A DNA stretch of 27,089 nt, taken from positions 1 through 27,089 of the IMG/VR virus record IMGVR_UViG_3300042898_004012, one strand, 5' to 3'. The notes below the pieces were generated by a model that had not been told where the DNA came from, searched no databases, and worked only from the letters and a program-made list of their open reading frames with translations. Each line of letters starts with the position of its first letter. Position 1 is the stretch's first letter. This stretch comes from a virus. The position numbers and the translations under genes are program-made. Below are positions 14,721 to 21,758 of this stretch, piece after piece.

Positions 14721-15064
14721 CGCATGCTCTTTGGATAGGAGCCCGCAAGGTGCTTCTCCAGCTTTTCATGGCTGATTTCTGGTAGCTCACGCATGACTCT
14801 GAGTTCGTTCATCAGTTTCAGCATGCGTTCTGAGGCCACTCTGTCCAGTGCACCAAACGTCATGAGGAAACCACTTGGAACTTTTGCACCAGGATTTTTC
14901 TCGTGAAAATTCTTCACCCACTGATCTCGAAACCGCAAGCGGGCAAAGATTTCAATATCATCCCTGGTTCGCAGTTCTTCAATTAGCTCTAAGTAGCTGA
15001 GATCCTGGGCGGATCTGACGGACAGAGACGGCTGAGTAAACCAACTTTTCATGAAGCCAAACAT
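14717..15064 (-). CDS. Small uncharacterised helical protein
   Basis: This 115-residue, mostly helical protein is rich in Arg/Glu/Leu (DLSYLELIEELRTRDDIEIFARLRF; RVASERMLKLMNELRVMRELPEISHEKLEKHL). No family is recognised. The start has AGAGG 6 bases upstream and lies about 20 bases after the predicted start of the promoter at 15091-15118. It is translationally coupled to the small membrane protein that follows, which suggests the two work together. Confidence 0.7.
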   Translation of the reverse strand: MFGFMKSWFTQPSLSVRSAQDLSYLELIEELRTRDDIEIFARLRFRDQWVKNFHEKNPGAKVPSGFLMTFGALDRVASERMLKLMNELRVMRELPEISHEKLEKHLAGSYPKSMR

Positions 15065-15090
15065 AGTTGCCTCTTTGCGGATTCAAGCGC

Positions 15091-15118
15091 ACTATACAGA
15101 GAAGTGTTTAGATGTCAA
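15091..15118 (-). promoter_or_regulatory. Sigma70 promoter
   Basis: Minus strand: GGTTGACA with -35 at 15113-15118, a 16-base spacer, and -10 TATAGT at 15091-15096. There is no TGC extension. It lies immediately after the pyrB stop and drives the 15064 and 14720 genes. Confidence 0.8.
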
Positions 15119-15119
15119 C

Positions 15120-16019
15120 CTAAAACTTCCAAGGCACGCTGTCACTGAACATGTGGAGAAAGATAGCTTGACGCACATAGAGACCATAGCGCATCTGCTT
15201 GAAGTACACGGCCCGGGGATCACTGTCCAAGCTGCTGGGCAGCTCGTCAACACGCGGCAAAGGGTGCATGATGATGCTGCTGCTCTTGGCCTGGCTCATG
15301 TGCTGAGGAGTGAGCTGATACTTGCCCATCGTGCTTTGTAGATTCGGCGCAATCCGCTCCTTCTGCACACGGGTAACATAGATCACATCCACCTTGTCCA
15401 CACATTCGTCAATGCTGGTGTAAAGATTGTCTGTTTCCTCTGTGAGTTCTTGCGGCATCTCCAGACCTGGTGGACTCACCATGTGCAGTCTCACATCATA
15501 TAGACGCAGTAACCTGGTGAGGCTGTGCACAGTTCGACCATGACGCAAGTCACCCATTAGGCACACGTCAATGGGACGAGTCAAGCCCACATGCCGCTGG
15601 ATGGTATAGAGGTCTAGGAGAGCTTGTGTGGGATGCTCACCAACTCCATCGCCTGCATTGATGATAGGAACAGGACTTACAGCCGCAGCCCATTGAGCTG
15701 CCCCTTTTTCGGGATGGCGCAACACAATGCAGTCTGAATAGCTGGCCAAAGTGCGAATAGTGTCTTCTAGGTTCTCACCCTTGCTGACAGAGCTGAAGCT
15801 GACATCATTGATGGGGATGACAGCGCCACCTAGCCGCACCATGGCTGAATAAAAACTACTGCTGGTGCGTGTGCTGGGCTCGTAGAAGAGGTTAGTACAT
15901 ACCTTCCCTTGAGCTACTGGTTGGGTGAGGCCCAGTTCAATGCCTTTCACAGTTGTGAATAATGTGTGTATACTTGTGAGGTCAAACTGATCAATGCTCA
16001 GCAAGTGAGGAAGGGTCAT
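15120..16019 (-). CDS. pyrB: Aspartate carbamoyltransferase catalytic subunit
   Basis: The 299-residue enzyme would join carbamoyl phosphate and L-aspartate to N-carbamoyl-aspartate, the first committed step of pyrimidine synthesis. All catalytic elements are visible: the phosphate loop S49-T-R-T52 in FYEPSTRTSSSF, K80 in SKGE, R101 in LRHP, H129 in GDGVGEHPTQALLD, R162 in GDLRHGRTVHSL, R217 and Q219 in TRVQKER, and HPLPRVDEL near 252-260. From memory, STRTSSSF and DGVGEHPTQALLD are closer to the ATCase domain of eukaryotic CAD than to E. coli PyrB. No regulatory subunit (pyrI) is seen nearby, so the enzyme is probably unregulated by CTP. It is the third gene of a coupled set (purM, 65-aa protein, pyrB), each overlapping by ATGA. 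ATCase is rare in phages. Confidence 0.95.
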   Translation of the reverse strand: MTLPHLLSIDQFDLTSIHTLFTTVKGIELGLTQPVAQGKVCTNLFYEPSTRTSSSFYSAMVRLGGAVIPINDVSFSSVSKGENLEDTIRTLASYSDCIVLRHPEKGAAQWAAAVSPVPIINAGDGVGEHPTQALLDLYTIQRHVGLTRPIDVCLMGDLRHGRTVHSLTRLLRLYDVRLHMVSPPGLEMPQELTEETDNLYTSIDECVDKVDVIYVTRVQKERIAPNLQSTMGKYQLTPQHMSQAKSSSIIMHPLPRVDELPSSLDSDPRAVYFKQMRYGLYVRQAIFLHMFSDSVPWKF

Positions 16020-16213
16020 ATTGTAATGCTTTCGGTTTGAACATATGGTCCCTTACTGAATGAGTACCAATCAGGAGCCAAAGGCAAGGTGTTGGCTAAG
16101 GTAGTGGATCTAGCTCTTGTAAGGGCGTCATCTAAGGTGTTGAACAGCAATACGTGAATAAGAGTGGGCTCTAAACCACGCACTGCCTCCCAAATCTCCA
16201 CACGATACTTCAT
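16016..16213 (-). CDS. Small uncharacterised protein between purM and pyrB
   Basis: This 65-residue protein overlaps purM at its start and pyrB at its stop, both by 4 bases (ATGA), so it is certainly translated with them. It begins with a strand, YRVEIWEAVRG, then LIHVLLFNTLDDALTRA and a helix. No motif is recognised. Its position suggests a helper of one of the two enzymes, but it has no similarity that I can see to PyrI or PurS. Confidence 0.75.
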   Translation of the reverse strand: MKYRVEIWEAVRGLEPTLIHVLLFNTLDDALTRARSTTLANTLPLAPDWYSFSKGPYVQTESITI

Positions 16214-17208
16214 CGCTTATTGATTACATGCCCAATAAGGTAACAGGCTTGATCTTGCGCCCACAACAGCTCAACTACTTTGCTGGGTTGGTTGGAGATC
16301 AAACACATGCCCACGCCCATATTGAACACAGAGTGCATTTCAGTGTCTGAGACATGCCCTGCGGTTTGTAGCCAACGAAATACTTCAGGCACCGGACAAC
16401 CTCTGGTTTTTTCAAAATCAAGATCACTTGGCAACACACGCTTGAGATTGCTATACAGGCCTCCACCAGTGATGTGTGCAGCAGCCGTAAGTAGGCCTTT
16501 TGTGTGCAGTTCCAAAATTGTGCTGACATAAAGGGCAGTGGGAGTAGATAACACTTGACCAAAAGTTTTTGTAAGGTCCCAAGGCACAAGCGCATCAAGA
16601 CTTGTGCCACTGTCGTGAAGGATTTTCCTCACGAGGCTGAACCCATTGCTGTGCACTCCGCTGCTAGGCAGAGCAATTACTGCATCACCTACAGAAACAT
16701 TTTTAGGAAGCAGCCTGTTGCGCTCTACAGCACCCACAGCGAATCCAGCCAAATCAAAATCGCCTGGGCTGTAGACTCCTGGCATTTCTGCTGTTTCACC
16801 GCCCACTAGTGCACAACCAGATGTTCTGCAAGCTTCTGCAATGCCCTCAACGATATCAACATGCGTAGAGGGATCCAGCTTGTTCACAGCCAGATAGTCC
16901 AAGAAATAAAGTGGCGTTGCACCTGTTGTCACAAGATCATTCACACACATAGCAACTAGGTCTTGCCCCAAGCCTTGAAGGCGTGTGCCTGCCTCTTTGA
17001 CAAGTGACAGCTTTGTTCCCACGCCATCAGTTGTGCTAACCAGCAGGGGGTCACGCATGCCCAAGCTGCCGATGTCAAACACTGCGCCAAAGCCGCCTAT
17101 TGTGCTTAACACGCCCTTTCGGTGTGTGGATTGGGCCAAGGGCCTTATTTGGTCAACAAACTCTTCTCCAGCAGTTATGTTAACGCCAGCTTCTTGATAT
17201 GTGCTCAT
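16210..17208 (-). CDS. purM: Phosphoribosylformylglycinamidine cyclo-ligase (AIR synthetase)
   Basis: The 332-residue enzyme catalyses ATP-dependent ring closure of FGAM to aminoimidazole ribonucleotide, the fifth step of purine synthesis. Family signatures are clear: the YQEAGVNITAG N-terminus, STTDGVGTKL (about 58-67), VAMCVNDLVTTGATPLYFLDYLA (about 85-107), GGETAEMPGVYSPGDFDLAGFAVG (136-159), SSGVHSNGFSLVRK and HITGGGLYSNLKR. The length matches bacterial PurM (about 345). PurM is a known auxiliary metabolic gene of marine T4-like phages. It follows the ParB-like gene by 31 bases. There is no good Shine-Dalgarno sequence before the ATG, so expression may depend on upstream read-through. Confidence 0.96.
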   Translation of the reverse strand: MSTYQEAGVNITAGEEFVDQIRPLAQSTHRKGVLSTIGGFGAVFDIGSLGMRDPLLVSTTDGVGTKLSLVKEAGTRLQGLGQDLVAMCVNDLVTTGATPLYFLDYLAVNKLDPSTHVDIVEGIAEACRTSGCALVGGETAEMPGVYSPGDFDLAGFAVGAVERNRLLPKNVSVGDAVIALPSSGVHSNGFSLVRKILHDSGTSLDALVPWDLTKTFGQVLSTPTALYVSTILELHTKGLLTAAAHITGGGLYSNLKRVLPSDLDFEKTRGCPVPEVFRWLQTAGHVSDTEMHSVFNMGVGMCLISNQPSKVVELLWAQDQACYLIGHVINKR

Positions 17209-17239
17209 GGGTCAAGTATGCGATCTTATCAAGCTTGCG

Positions 17240-17641
17240 TCAAACAGTTTGCCCCATGGGAACATATGCCAAGATGCTTACACTAGCCTCCTTGGCAGCT
17301 TGCGCTCGGTGGTTGCCGTCAACAACACTGCCATTTGGTCCCATAATCACAGGGTCCACTTGCTCTCCACGCTCTAGTTTGATGGTTAGCTTTTTCACAA
17401 TCTCATCGTCAATATCAATTACCCGATTAAAAGGATCATCTGGCACCACATCACCATAGTGATCTGGAAAGTCTTGCGGGTTGATCATTTTTATGCCCCA
17501 GTCTTGACTTTTGATCCAGTTGACCATAGCAGGATTAGTGGGCTCTTCGTGATGCATGCTTTTGTAGAGAGTCAGCATTTCGCTACCAGTTATGCTTTCA
17601 GTTAACTGAATTTTTGGCGACAAAAAATCACTTGCTCTCAC
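17240..17641 (-). CDS. ParB/sulfiredoxin-like domain protein
   Basis: This 133-residue protein has a C-terminal ParB N-domain-like unit: DEIVKKLTIKLERGEQVDPVIMG, then VVDGNHRAQAAKEASVSILAYVPM. The GNHRAQAA motif (about residues 109-116) corresponds to the phosphate-binding GERR/GNHR box of ParB-type CTPases and related nuclease or kinase-like proteins. The N-terminal half (about 1-70) is unfamiliar, with TESITGSEMLTLYKSMHHEEP. It starts with GTG; AAAGGA is 8 bases upstream, and the only nearby ATG is out of frame and stops at once. It precedes purM in the same direction. It lacks the helix-turn-helix of partition proteins, so DNA partition is unlikely. Confidence 0.65.
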   Translation of the reverse strand: MRASDFLSPKIQLTESITGSEMLTLYKSMHHEEPTNPAMVNWIKSQDWGIKMINPQDFPDHYGDVVPDDPFNRVIDIDDEIVKKLTIKLERGEQVDPVIMGPNGSVVDGNHRAQAAKEASVSILAYVPMGQTV

Positions 17642-17675
17642 TGACCCATCCTTTGTTTGTTCTCCTATTTACTCA

Positions 17676-17763
17676 CAAGAAAGCGGCTGGGTTTACGGGT
17701 TCATCACCCCACCAGCCGCTTTCTTGGTGTCAAACTGGGTTTACGGGTTCGTCACCCCACCAG
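17676..17763. repeat. Duplicated hairpin element with 29-base direct repeats
   Basis: Two 29-base copies (17687-17715 and 17735-17763) differ by one base (A/G at 17703 versus 17751) and are separated by 19 bases. Each copy can fold on itself: outer CTGG/CCAG and inner GGGT/ACCC around a 5-base loop. In addition, the first copy is enclosed by a perfect 15-base inverted repeat (17676-17690 with 17712-17726), giving one long stem. The element lies between two minus-strand genes. It may be a bidirectional terminator, an RNA-processing or stability element, or a protein-binding site. No long T-tract is present. Confidence 0.85.
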
Positions 17764-17779
17764 TTCCATATTCCTCTGC

Positions 17780-18262
17780 TTACTCCCCCGCCAGCTCACG
17801 CTCCACATCCACCCCAAACTCCTGGTCAACCGCCCCCATCAGCTGGTTGATGCCCTGCTGCTTAGCAGCCTCTTGAGCCGCACGCTCAGCAGCACGCTTC
17901 TCCCGCTTGCGAGCAGCGTCCCGGGCCCGCTTGGCAGCCAGCTTGCTCATGCTGTTGGTCTGCATCTCGGCCCAATCCTTGGCAGCCTTCTGAGCAGCAG
18001 CTTCCCGCTCAGCAGCCAGGATGGCCTCAATCTTCTTCTTGAGATTCTTGGCCGGCACCACAGCGTCCACGCCCTGGCTGCGCATCCAAGCCACAGCATC
18101 AGCCTTGGTCATGGGCTGCGGGAGGGTCTTGAACTGCACCTCAGTGTGCCCTTCGCGTGCCAGCACAGTCTCACGGTGCTTGATGCTGCCGTTGCTAACG
18201 CGGAAGGTCAGCACGCCCTGGAAGCGGCTAATACCAATGATGTTGAACTGCTTGGTGTTCAT
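17780..18262 (-). CDS. Uncharacterised coiled-coil protein
   Basis: This 160-residue protein has two parts. Residues of about 1-75 form a strand-rich unit (FNIIGISRFQGVLTFRVSNG; TEVQFKTLPQPMTKADAVAWMRSQ). Residues of about 75-145 are a long Ala/Arg/Lys/Glu helix (AAEREAAAQKAAKDWAEMQ to AARKREKRAAERAAQEAAKQQ), predicted to form a coiled coil. Such a tail could mediate oligomers or bind nucleic acid. The start was set at 18262, where AGAGG is 10 bases upstream; the longer reading to 18313 would begin inside the promoter. The downstream region holds the duplicated hairpin element. No family is recognised. Confidence 0.75.
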   Translation of the reverse strand: MNTKQFNIIGISRFQGVLTFRVSNGSIKHRETVLAREGHTEVQFKTLPQPMTKADAVAWMRSQGVDAVVPAKNLKKKIEAILAAEREAAAQKAAKDWAEMQTNSMSKLAAKRARDAARKREKRAAERAAQEAAKQQGINQLMGAVDQEFGVDVERELAGE

Positions 18263-18297
18263 CGTGTAGCATCCTCTGTTTCGTTGCCTACAACCGC

Positions 18298-18325
18298 ATA
18301 ATAGCATCACCATCTCAGCTGTCTA
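18298..18325 (-). promoter_or_regulatory. Sigma70 promoter
   Basis: Minus strand: -35 TAGACA (18320-18325), 16 bases ending GATGC, -10 TATTAT (18298-18303) with TGC extension. The -35 lies inside the end of purN. It drives the coiled-coil gene and possibly the genes beyond it. Confidence 0.7.
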
Positions 18326-18950
18326 CCGGTTTTTCCAGCGAAATGCCTTTTTCTCCCACTATTTTTTTGTCGCAGAGTTGCTGGGAAACCAAGGACAATG
18401 CCTGGGGATAGATTAGGTGTTCTTGCACCAATACCCTAAGACTCAAATCAGATTCTGTATCTCCAGGCTCTACAGGAACCTTGGCTTGTAGGATAATAGG
18501 ACCAGCATCCAACACTTTTGTAACATAGTGTACCGTGCAACCGTGTTCTTGATCCCCTGCTGCCAAAGCCCTTTGGTGAGTGTGTAATCCAGGATATTTG
18601 GGCAACAAGCTGGGATGAATATTGATAATTCGTTGACTCCATTGTTCAACAAACCACGGAGTCAAAACCCGCATGTAGCCAGCCAGCGCAACTAGCTCAA
18701 TCTTTTGTTCCACCAAAAGTTGGTGAATAGCCCCCTCTTGACCTTCCCTATCTTTTTTGTACGCACTGTTGGGAAAGATTGCCGATTGCACGCCATGATC
18801 TTGTGCTAGCTTCAATCCGCCCGCATCCTCATTGTTACTAACCACCAATTGAATTTGAAAGGGGCAATGGGGATCATTTTGTGCCTTGAGAAGGCTCAAG
18901 AGATTGCTGCCTCGTCCACTGATAAAAACTGCGGTTGTTACCTTAGGCAT
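18315..18950 (-). CDS. purN: Phosphoribosylglycinamide formyltransferase
   Basis: The 211-residue enzyme transfers a formyl group from 10-formyl-tetrahydrofolate to GAR, the third step of purine synthesis. The length matches E. coli PurN (212). Visible are the phosphate-binding SGRGSN (11-16), [12 protein letters not shown] with catalytic N110 and H112, and the catalytic aspartate D148 in [10 protein letters not shown]. The start overlaps the UDP-glucuronate decarboxylase-like gene by 8 bases, so the two are co-translated. With purM at 16210-17208 the phage carries two separate steps of the pathway, enough to boost but not replace the host route. Confidence 0.95.
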   Translation of the reverse strand: MPKVTTAVFISGRGSNLLSLLKAQNDPHCPFQIQLVVSNNEDAGGLKLAQDHGVQSAIFPNSAYKKDREGQEGAIHQLLVEQKIELVALAGYMRVLTPWFVEQWSQRIINIHPSLLPKYPGLHTHQRALAAGDQEHGCTVHYVTKVLDAGPIILQAKVPVEPGDTESDLSLRVLVQEHLIYPQALSLVSQQLCDKKIVGEKGISLEKPVDS

Positions 18951-19884
18951 TGGCCAGCACCTGTTGGAAATAGGCTATAGTTTTTTGTAGTCCTTGCTCA
19001 AGAGGGATTTTTGGCTCCCAACCCAGTATGCTTGTTGCTCTAGTAATGTCAGCTTGACGCTGTTGTGGATCATCTACAGGCAACGGTAAATTTAAAATCC
19101 GGCTAGTGGACCCTGTGAGGCGTTGGATTTGCTCTGCAAGGCTCCTGACTGTTACCTCATGAGGATTGCCTAAATTCACAGGTTGTGAGCCAGAAGATGT
19201 GGACTCCATCAATGTCAAAATGCCATCAATTAGGTCATCAACATAACAGAAGCTACGTGTTTGGGTGCCTTCACCATACACACTCAAAGGCAGCCCTTGT
19301 AACGCCTGCACAATAAAATTACTAACTACTCTCCCATCATCAACACTCATGCGCGGTCCGTAGGTGTTGAAGATCCTAGCCACCCGAACGTCAACATTGT
19401 GTTGCCGGTTATAGTCCATAAAAAGTGTTTCAGCAGCACGTTTGCCTTCATCGTAACAGGCACGCGGGCCCAGAGGATTTACATTGCCCCAGTAGGATTC
19501 TGGTTGCGGATGAACAAAAGGATCGCCATAAATTTCGCTAGTGCTGGCTTGAAAGATCTTTGCTTTTGTGCGTTTGGCCAAGCCTAATAGATTATAAGAT
19601 CCCATAAAACTGGTTTTCATGGTTTGAATAGGATCTTTTTGATAACTTTTGGGACTTGCTGGACAGGCCATATTGTAGATTTCATCTACCTCCACATATA
19701 AGGGCACACAGACGTCATGACGTATGACCTCAAAATTGGCATTGCTTAACAAATGCTGTATGTTGGATTTTGATCCAGTAAAATAGTTGTCCACACACAG
19801 CACATGGTGTCCTCGGGCCACAAGTCTTTCACACAAGTGGCTGCCTAAAAACCCAGCCCCACCAGTTACAAGTATTTTCTTCAT
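18943..19884 (-). CDS. NAD-dependent UDP-glucuronate decarboxylase-like epimerase
   Basis: This 313-residue short-chain dehydrogenase/epimerase opens with the NAD-binding [10 protein letters not shown] (7-16) and ends its first fold with VDNYFTG. The UXS-type signature is present: YNMACPASP (about 70-78), STSEIYGDP (about 114-122), the catalytic Y144-x-x-x-K148 in [18 protein letters not shown] and [15 protein letters not shown]. These fit UDP-glucuronic acid decarboxylase, which makes UDP-xylose, better than dTDP-glucose dehydratase or UDP-galactose epimerase. It starts at an ATG with AGGAG 8 bases upstream. Together with the two glycosyltransferase-like proteins it suggests a phage sugar-modification pathway. 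Substrate assignment is by motif only. Confidence 0.85.
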   Translation of the reverse strand: MKKILVTGGAGFLGSHLCERLVARGHHVLCVDNYFTGSKSNIQHLLSNANFEVIRHDVCVPLYVEVDEIYNMACPASPKSYQKDPIQTMKTSFMGSYNLLGLAKRTKAKIFQASTSEIYGDPFVHPQPESYWGNVNPLGPRACYDEGKRAAETLFMDYNRQHNVDVRVARIFNTYGPRMSVDDGRVVSNFIVQALQGLPLSVYGEGTQTRSFCYVDDLIDGILTLMESTSSGSQPVNLGNPHEVTVRSLAEQIQRLTGSTSRILNLPLPVDDPQQRQADITRATSILGWEPKIPLEQGLQKTIAYFQQVLANA

Positions 19885-19903
19885 TCATGTTTCTCCTGCC
19901 TTG

Positions 19904-19931
19904 AGTATAGCAGGAGTCTTGATCAAGACCT
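19904..19931 (-). promoter_or_regulatory. Extended -10 promoter (weak -35)
   Basis: Minus strand: CCTGCTATACTC has an extended -10 with TGC and TATACT (19904-19909), as in the other promoters of this window. The -35 position at the usual 16-base distance reads AGGTCT, which is poor. It lies 20 bases before the epimerase ATG and probably drives the epimerase-purN pair. Confidence 0.55.
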
Positions 19932-19936
19932 AAAAA

Positions 19937-20344
19937 TTATGAGTCTATGCGACAATATACTGGCCGCACATCAGCCCCTGCTGGAATGGTATAGAGTTGA
20001 CTTAGGATGTGGATCATCCCCAACACCCTCCGTTGATCGTTCCTACAGTGCACGTTCTCGCGGCATCGTTGGGGATTGTTCTCAAAAAAGATCCATTCTA
20101 TGGGCCGGTTATACCAACCCGTCAGCAAAGTCTCTGCACGTACCCTGGTGCTCTCTCTACAGAAGTGAGGATCGGCGATAATGAGATGGTCAAGATGGAA
20201 TACAGCATGCACTCCTGGCAATTGTCCCAGCTCGGTTATGTCATCTACAGCCCATGCTCTGAGCGGTGGGTATTGGGCACTTATCTCATCCATGAGATGA
20301 GTTTTGCCACTGCCAGGCAGTCCAGCGATGCAGGTGATCAGCAC
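19937..20344 (-). CDS. P-loop kinase-like NTPase
   Basis: This protein of about 135 residues has a Walker A motif AGLPGSGKTHLM close to its N-terminus. Further on are a DDITELGQLPG segment and IADPHFCRES, and then IEWIFFENNPQRCRENVHCR, a lid-like block seen in small phage and bacterial kinase-type ATPases (AAA_33/zeta-like). The substrate is unknown. A GTG at 20344 is chosen as start because it sits just before the P-loop strand and overlaps the upstream stop closely; an in-frame GTG at 20368 is also possible. The gene ends an operon that begins at the 21472-21499 promoter. Confidence 0.75.
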   Translation of the reverse strand: MLITCIAGLPGSGKTHLMDEISAQYPPLRAWAVDDITELGQLPGVHAVFHLDHLIIADPHFCRESTRVRAETLLTGWYNRPIEWIFFENNPQRCRENVHCRNDQRRVLGMIHILSQLYTIPAGADVRPVYCRIDS

Positions 20345-20736
20345 TTCCAAACTTCCTGGCACAACCACTTGTAGAGGTCCTTGAAGGATACAACCTTCTT
20401 GCCACGTGTGGTGTGGTTGCCATAATACTCGTAGTCAGTGTAGCTGTCTCGATAAGGAACCTCTGCAAGTAGCCGGCGATACTGCCGAGCAGTGAGATCT
20501 GGGCACACCTCATCCAAGAATTGATCCAGCAGTTCAAGAGAGGGCTCAGGCTCACTGCTCACACTGTGCTCAGCACTGTCCCCCCAACAGTTGCCCCCTG
20601 TCATTCCACCTGTGATCCATGTGACCTCGTAGTAGAGTTCGGTTCCATGCGGCCACCAAATGCTGTTCTCTCCCTGCCACTGGTTGATGCTGCTGAACAC
20701 CAGCCGAATGTAACCGTCAAACTCGTTTTGAGTCAT
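20338..20736 (-). CDS. Uncharacterised phage protein
   Basis: This 132-residue protein begins with a helix and strand (EFDGYIRLVFSSINQW). It then has a Trp/Gly-rich middle (WWPHGTELYYEVTWITGGMTGGNCWG), a low-complexity Ser/Glu-rich loop (about 55-65) and an end block DYEYYGNHTTRGKKVVSFKDLYKWL. The end block resembles conserved uncharacterised proteins of T4-like phages. No catalytic residue can be assigned. A GAGGAAAC site precedes the ATG. It overlaps the kinase gene that follows. Confidence 0.75.
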   Translation of the reverse strand: MTQNEFDGYIRLVFSSINQWQGENSIWWPHGTELYYEVTWITGGMTGGNCWGDSAEHSVSSEPEPSLELLDQFLDEVCPDLTARQYRRLLAEVPYRDSYTDYEYYGNHTTRGKKVVSFKDLYKWLCQEVWKC

Positions 20737-20786
20737 GTATGTTTCCTCGCTATCGCAATGCAGGGTTAAGGCGCATGTTTTCCAAA

Positions 20787-21020
20787 CTAGGCTACGCAGA
20801 TGAACTCACCAACTCCTAGGCTCACAGTGCTGTAGATCGACACTGATTGGCCTGGATACATCTGGCCATAGCTGTGTCGCATGATCTCTACCTGACGACG
20901 TACTTCTCTCTGAGCACCCCAATGAGTTCGAGCCATCACTGAGAAGTCACTAGTGCCCAACTCTCGCTGACGATCATCTCTAAAGCTGAGTTTGACCAGC
21001 CATAGACGCTTTTCAAACAC
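20787..21020 (-). CDS. Small uncharacterised protein
   Basis: This frame is read from the GTG at 21020 (77 residues), which overlaps the previous gene's stop by 8 bases and has GAGAAGG about 9 bases upstream. A longer start at 21092 would lie entirely inside the previous gene and is not preferred. The sequence has a strand LWLVKLSFRDD, a helix (HWGAQREVRRQVEIMRHSYG) and a C-terminal strand SIYSTVSLGVGEFICVA. Function unknown; it is coupled to its upstream neighbour. Confidence 0.6.
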   Translation of the reverse strand: MFEKRLWLVKLSFRDDRQRELGTSDFSVMARTHWGAQREVRRQVEIMRHSYGQMYPGQSVSIYSTVSLGVGEFICVA

Positions 21021-21444
21021 CTTTGCTAACCTTCTCAAAAACGTAGGGCTTGTTCCACTTGCCAATTTGAATTGTAATCCACCACCCCACATCCCAATAA
21101 TCCGTCTGGATGTCGCTGTTGTTCCAGTTTCCCATGTTCATCACAGCCATCAGATCATTTAGGCACTGCTTGGCCCGATCAGTGAAGTCGCGGTCCACAT
21201 GATGCACGTTCACATCAATGCAAGTGGGTACAGAGTCTGGACCATAACCCACCCGCTGCCAGCTGGGCTGAGTGTTGTAGGCGTCAAACCAGTTTTGGCA
21301 GAAATTGATCCTACCGGTGCTGATGTTCAAGGTCAGCGTGCTGTGGTCCCTCACGCTCAGCGTGCCCTTGATGCCATACTTTGCCAGCACACGCTTCACC
21401 AGCGGGGCAATCTTCTGCTTGCGCTCTTGGTTCATGTGAGCCAT
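21013..21444 (-). CDS. Conserved uncharacterised phage protein
   Basis: This 143-residue protein starts MAHMNQERKQKIAPLVKRVLAKYG, then GTLSVRDHSTLTLNIS, a combination I recall from many uncharacterised phage proteins. A later part (NVHHVDRDFTDRAKQCLNDLMAVMNMG) is followed by a WDVGWWITIQIGKWNKPY strand. This looks like a duplicated alpha/beta domain without visible catalytic residues. The start has AGGAGTAGG before the ATG and lies about 20 bases after the predicted transcript start of the 21472-21499 promoter. It is the first gene of the operon ending with the kinase. Confidence 0.8.
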   Translation of the reverse strand: MAHMNQERKQKIAPLVKRVLAKYGIKGTLSVRDHSTLTLNISTGRINFCQNWFDAYNTQPSWQRVGYGPDSVPTCIDVNVHHVDRDFTDRAKQCLNDLMAVMNMGNWNNSDIQTDYWDVGWWITIQIGKWNKPYVFEKVSKGV

Positions 21445-21471
21445 CCACCCTACTCCTCGTTGCGTGGGCTC

Positions 21472-21499
21472 AGTATAGCAGGGTTTAGGATGCTGTCAA
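21472..21499 (-). promoter_or_regulatory. Sigma70 promoter
   Basis: Minus strand: GGTTGACA with -35 at 21494-21499, 16 bases ending CCTGC, -10 TATACT at 21472-21477. It drives the operon 21444 to 19937. Confidence 0.85.
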
Positions 21500-21508
21500 C
21501 CGCAAAAT

Positions 21509-21748
21509 TTAGCGTGGCTCGCGCCCATACTCCACTTCCACACAGGTGATGAGCTTGATGTCGATACCCCTCTGACCAGAGCCTCTGCCGCCACTGCGGG
21601 CTGCATTTTCCATCACAATCCTCTCGCGGGCTTTGAGACAACTGGCCTCGTTAGCAAATCCTGGGATAGTTGCCACAGTCAGCGCAGTGGATGAGGCAAT
21701 GGGCTCGGCCCAAATTAGCAAAGTCCAAAGTGTTACGGTGGTGATCAT
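21509..21748 (-). CDS. Small exported protein with signal peptide
   Basis: This 79-residue protein begins with a hydrophobic segment (MITTVTLWTLLIWAEPIASS) that looks like a signal peptide or anchor, although its n-region has no positive charge, with possible cleavage after about residue 20. The mature part has two cysteines (ASCLKARERI and LITCVEVEY) that could form a disulfide in the periplasm. Function unknown. It follows the previous gene by 10 bases with AGGA in that gene's end. Small phage proteins of this kind are often host-envelope modifiers or superinfection-exclusion factors, which is only a suggestion. Confidence 0.65.
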   Translation of the reverse strand: MITTVTLWTLLIWAEPIASSTALTVATIPGFANEASCLKARERIVMENAARSGGRGSGQRGIDIKLITCVEVEYGREPR

Positions 21749-21758
21749 AGGGCTAGTC

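Noticed and set aside
14536-14790. 84-residue minus-strand frame overlapping the 115-residue gene
   Set aside because: It has no ribosome binding site and low protein character, and it conflicts with the coupled 58-residue gene in another frame.
17691-17715. T-arm-like sequence with CCA suggesting a tRNA
   Set aside because: The 5-base stem does not form around the loop, and no acceptor, D-arm or anticodon arm can be built nearby.
17729-17734. TTGACA on the minus strand between the repeats as a promoter
   Set aside because: The position of the -10 at 16-18 bases is G-rich and does not resemble TATAAT.
17687-17763. Two direct repeats separated by 19 bases as a mini CRISPR array
   Set aside because: Only two copies exist, the gap is short, and no cas gene is near; each copy folds into a hairpin and one has an additional outer stem.
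17657-18301. Long plus-strand open frame of 214 codons
   Set aside because: It is the antisense shadow of the coiled-coil gene and the repeat region; it is Ser/Leu/His-rich without motifs and has no binding site.
21013-21092. Extended start (21092) for the 20787-21020 gene
   Set aside because: The extra residues lie wholly inside the upstream gene, and a GTG with a good binding site is at the junction.
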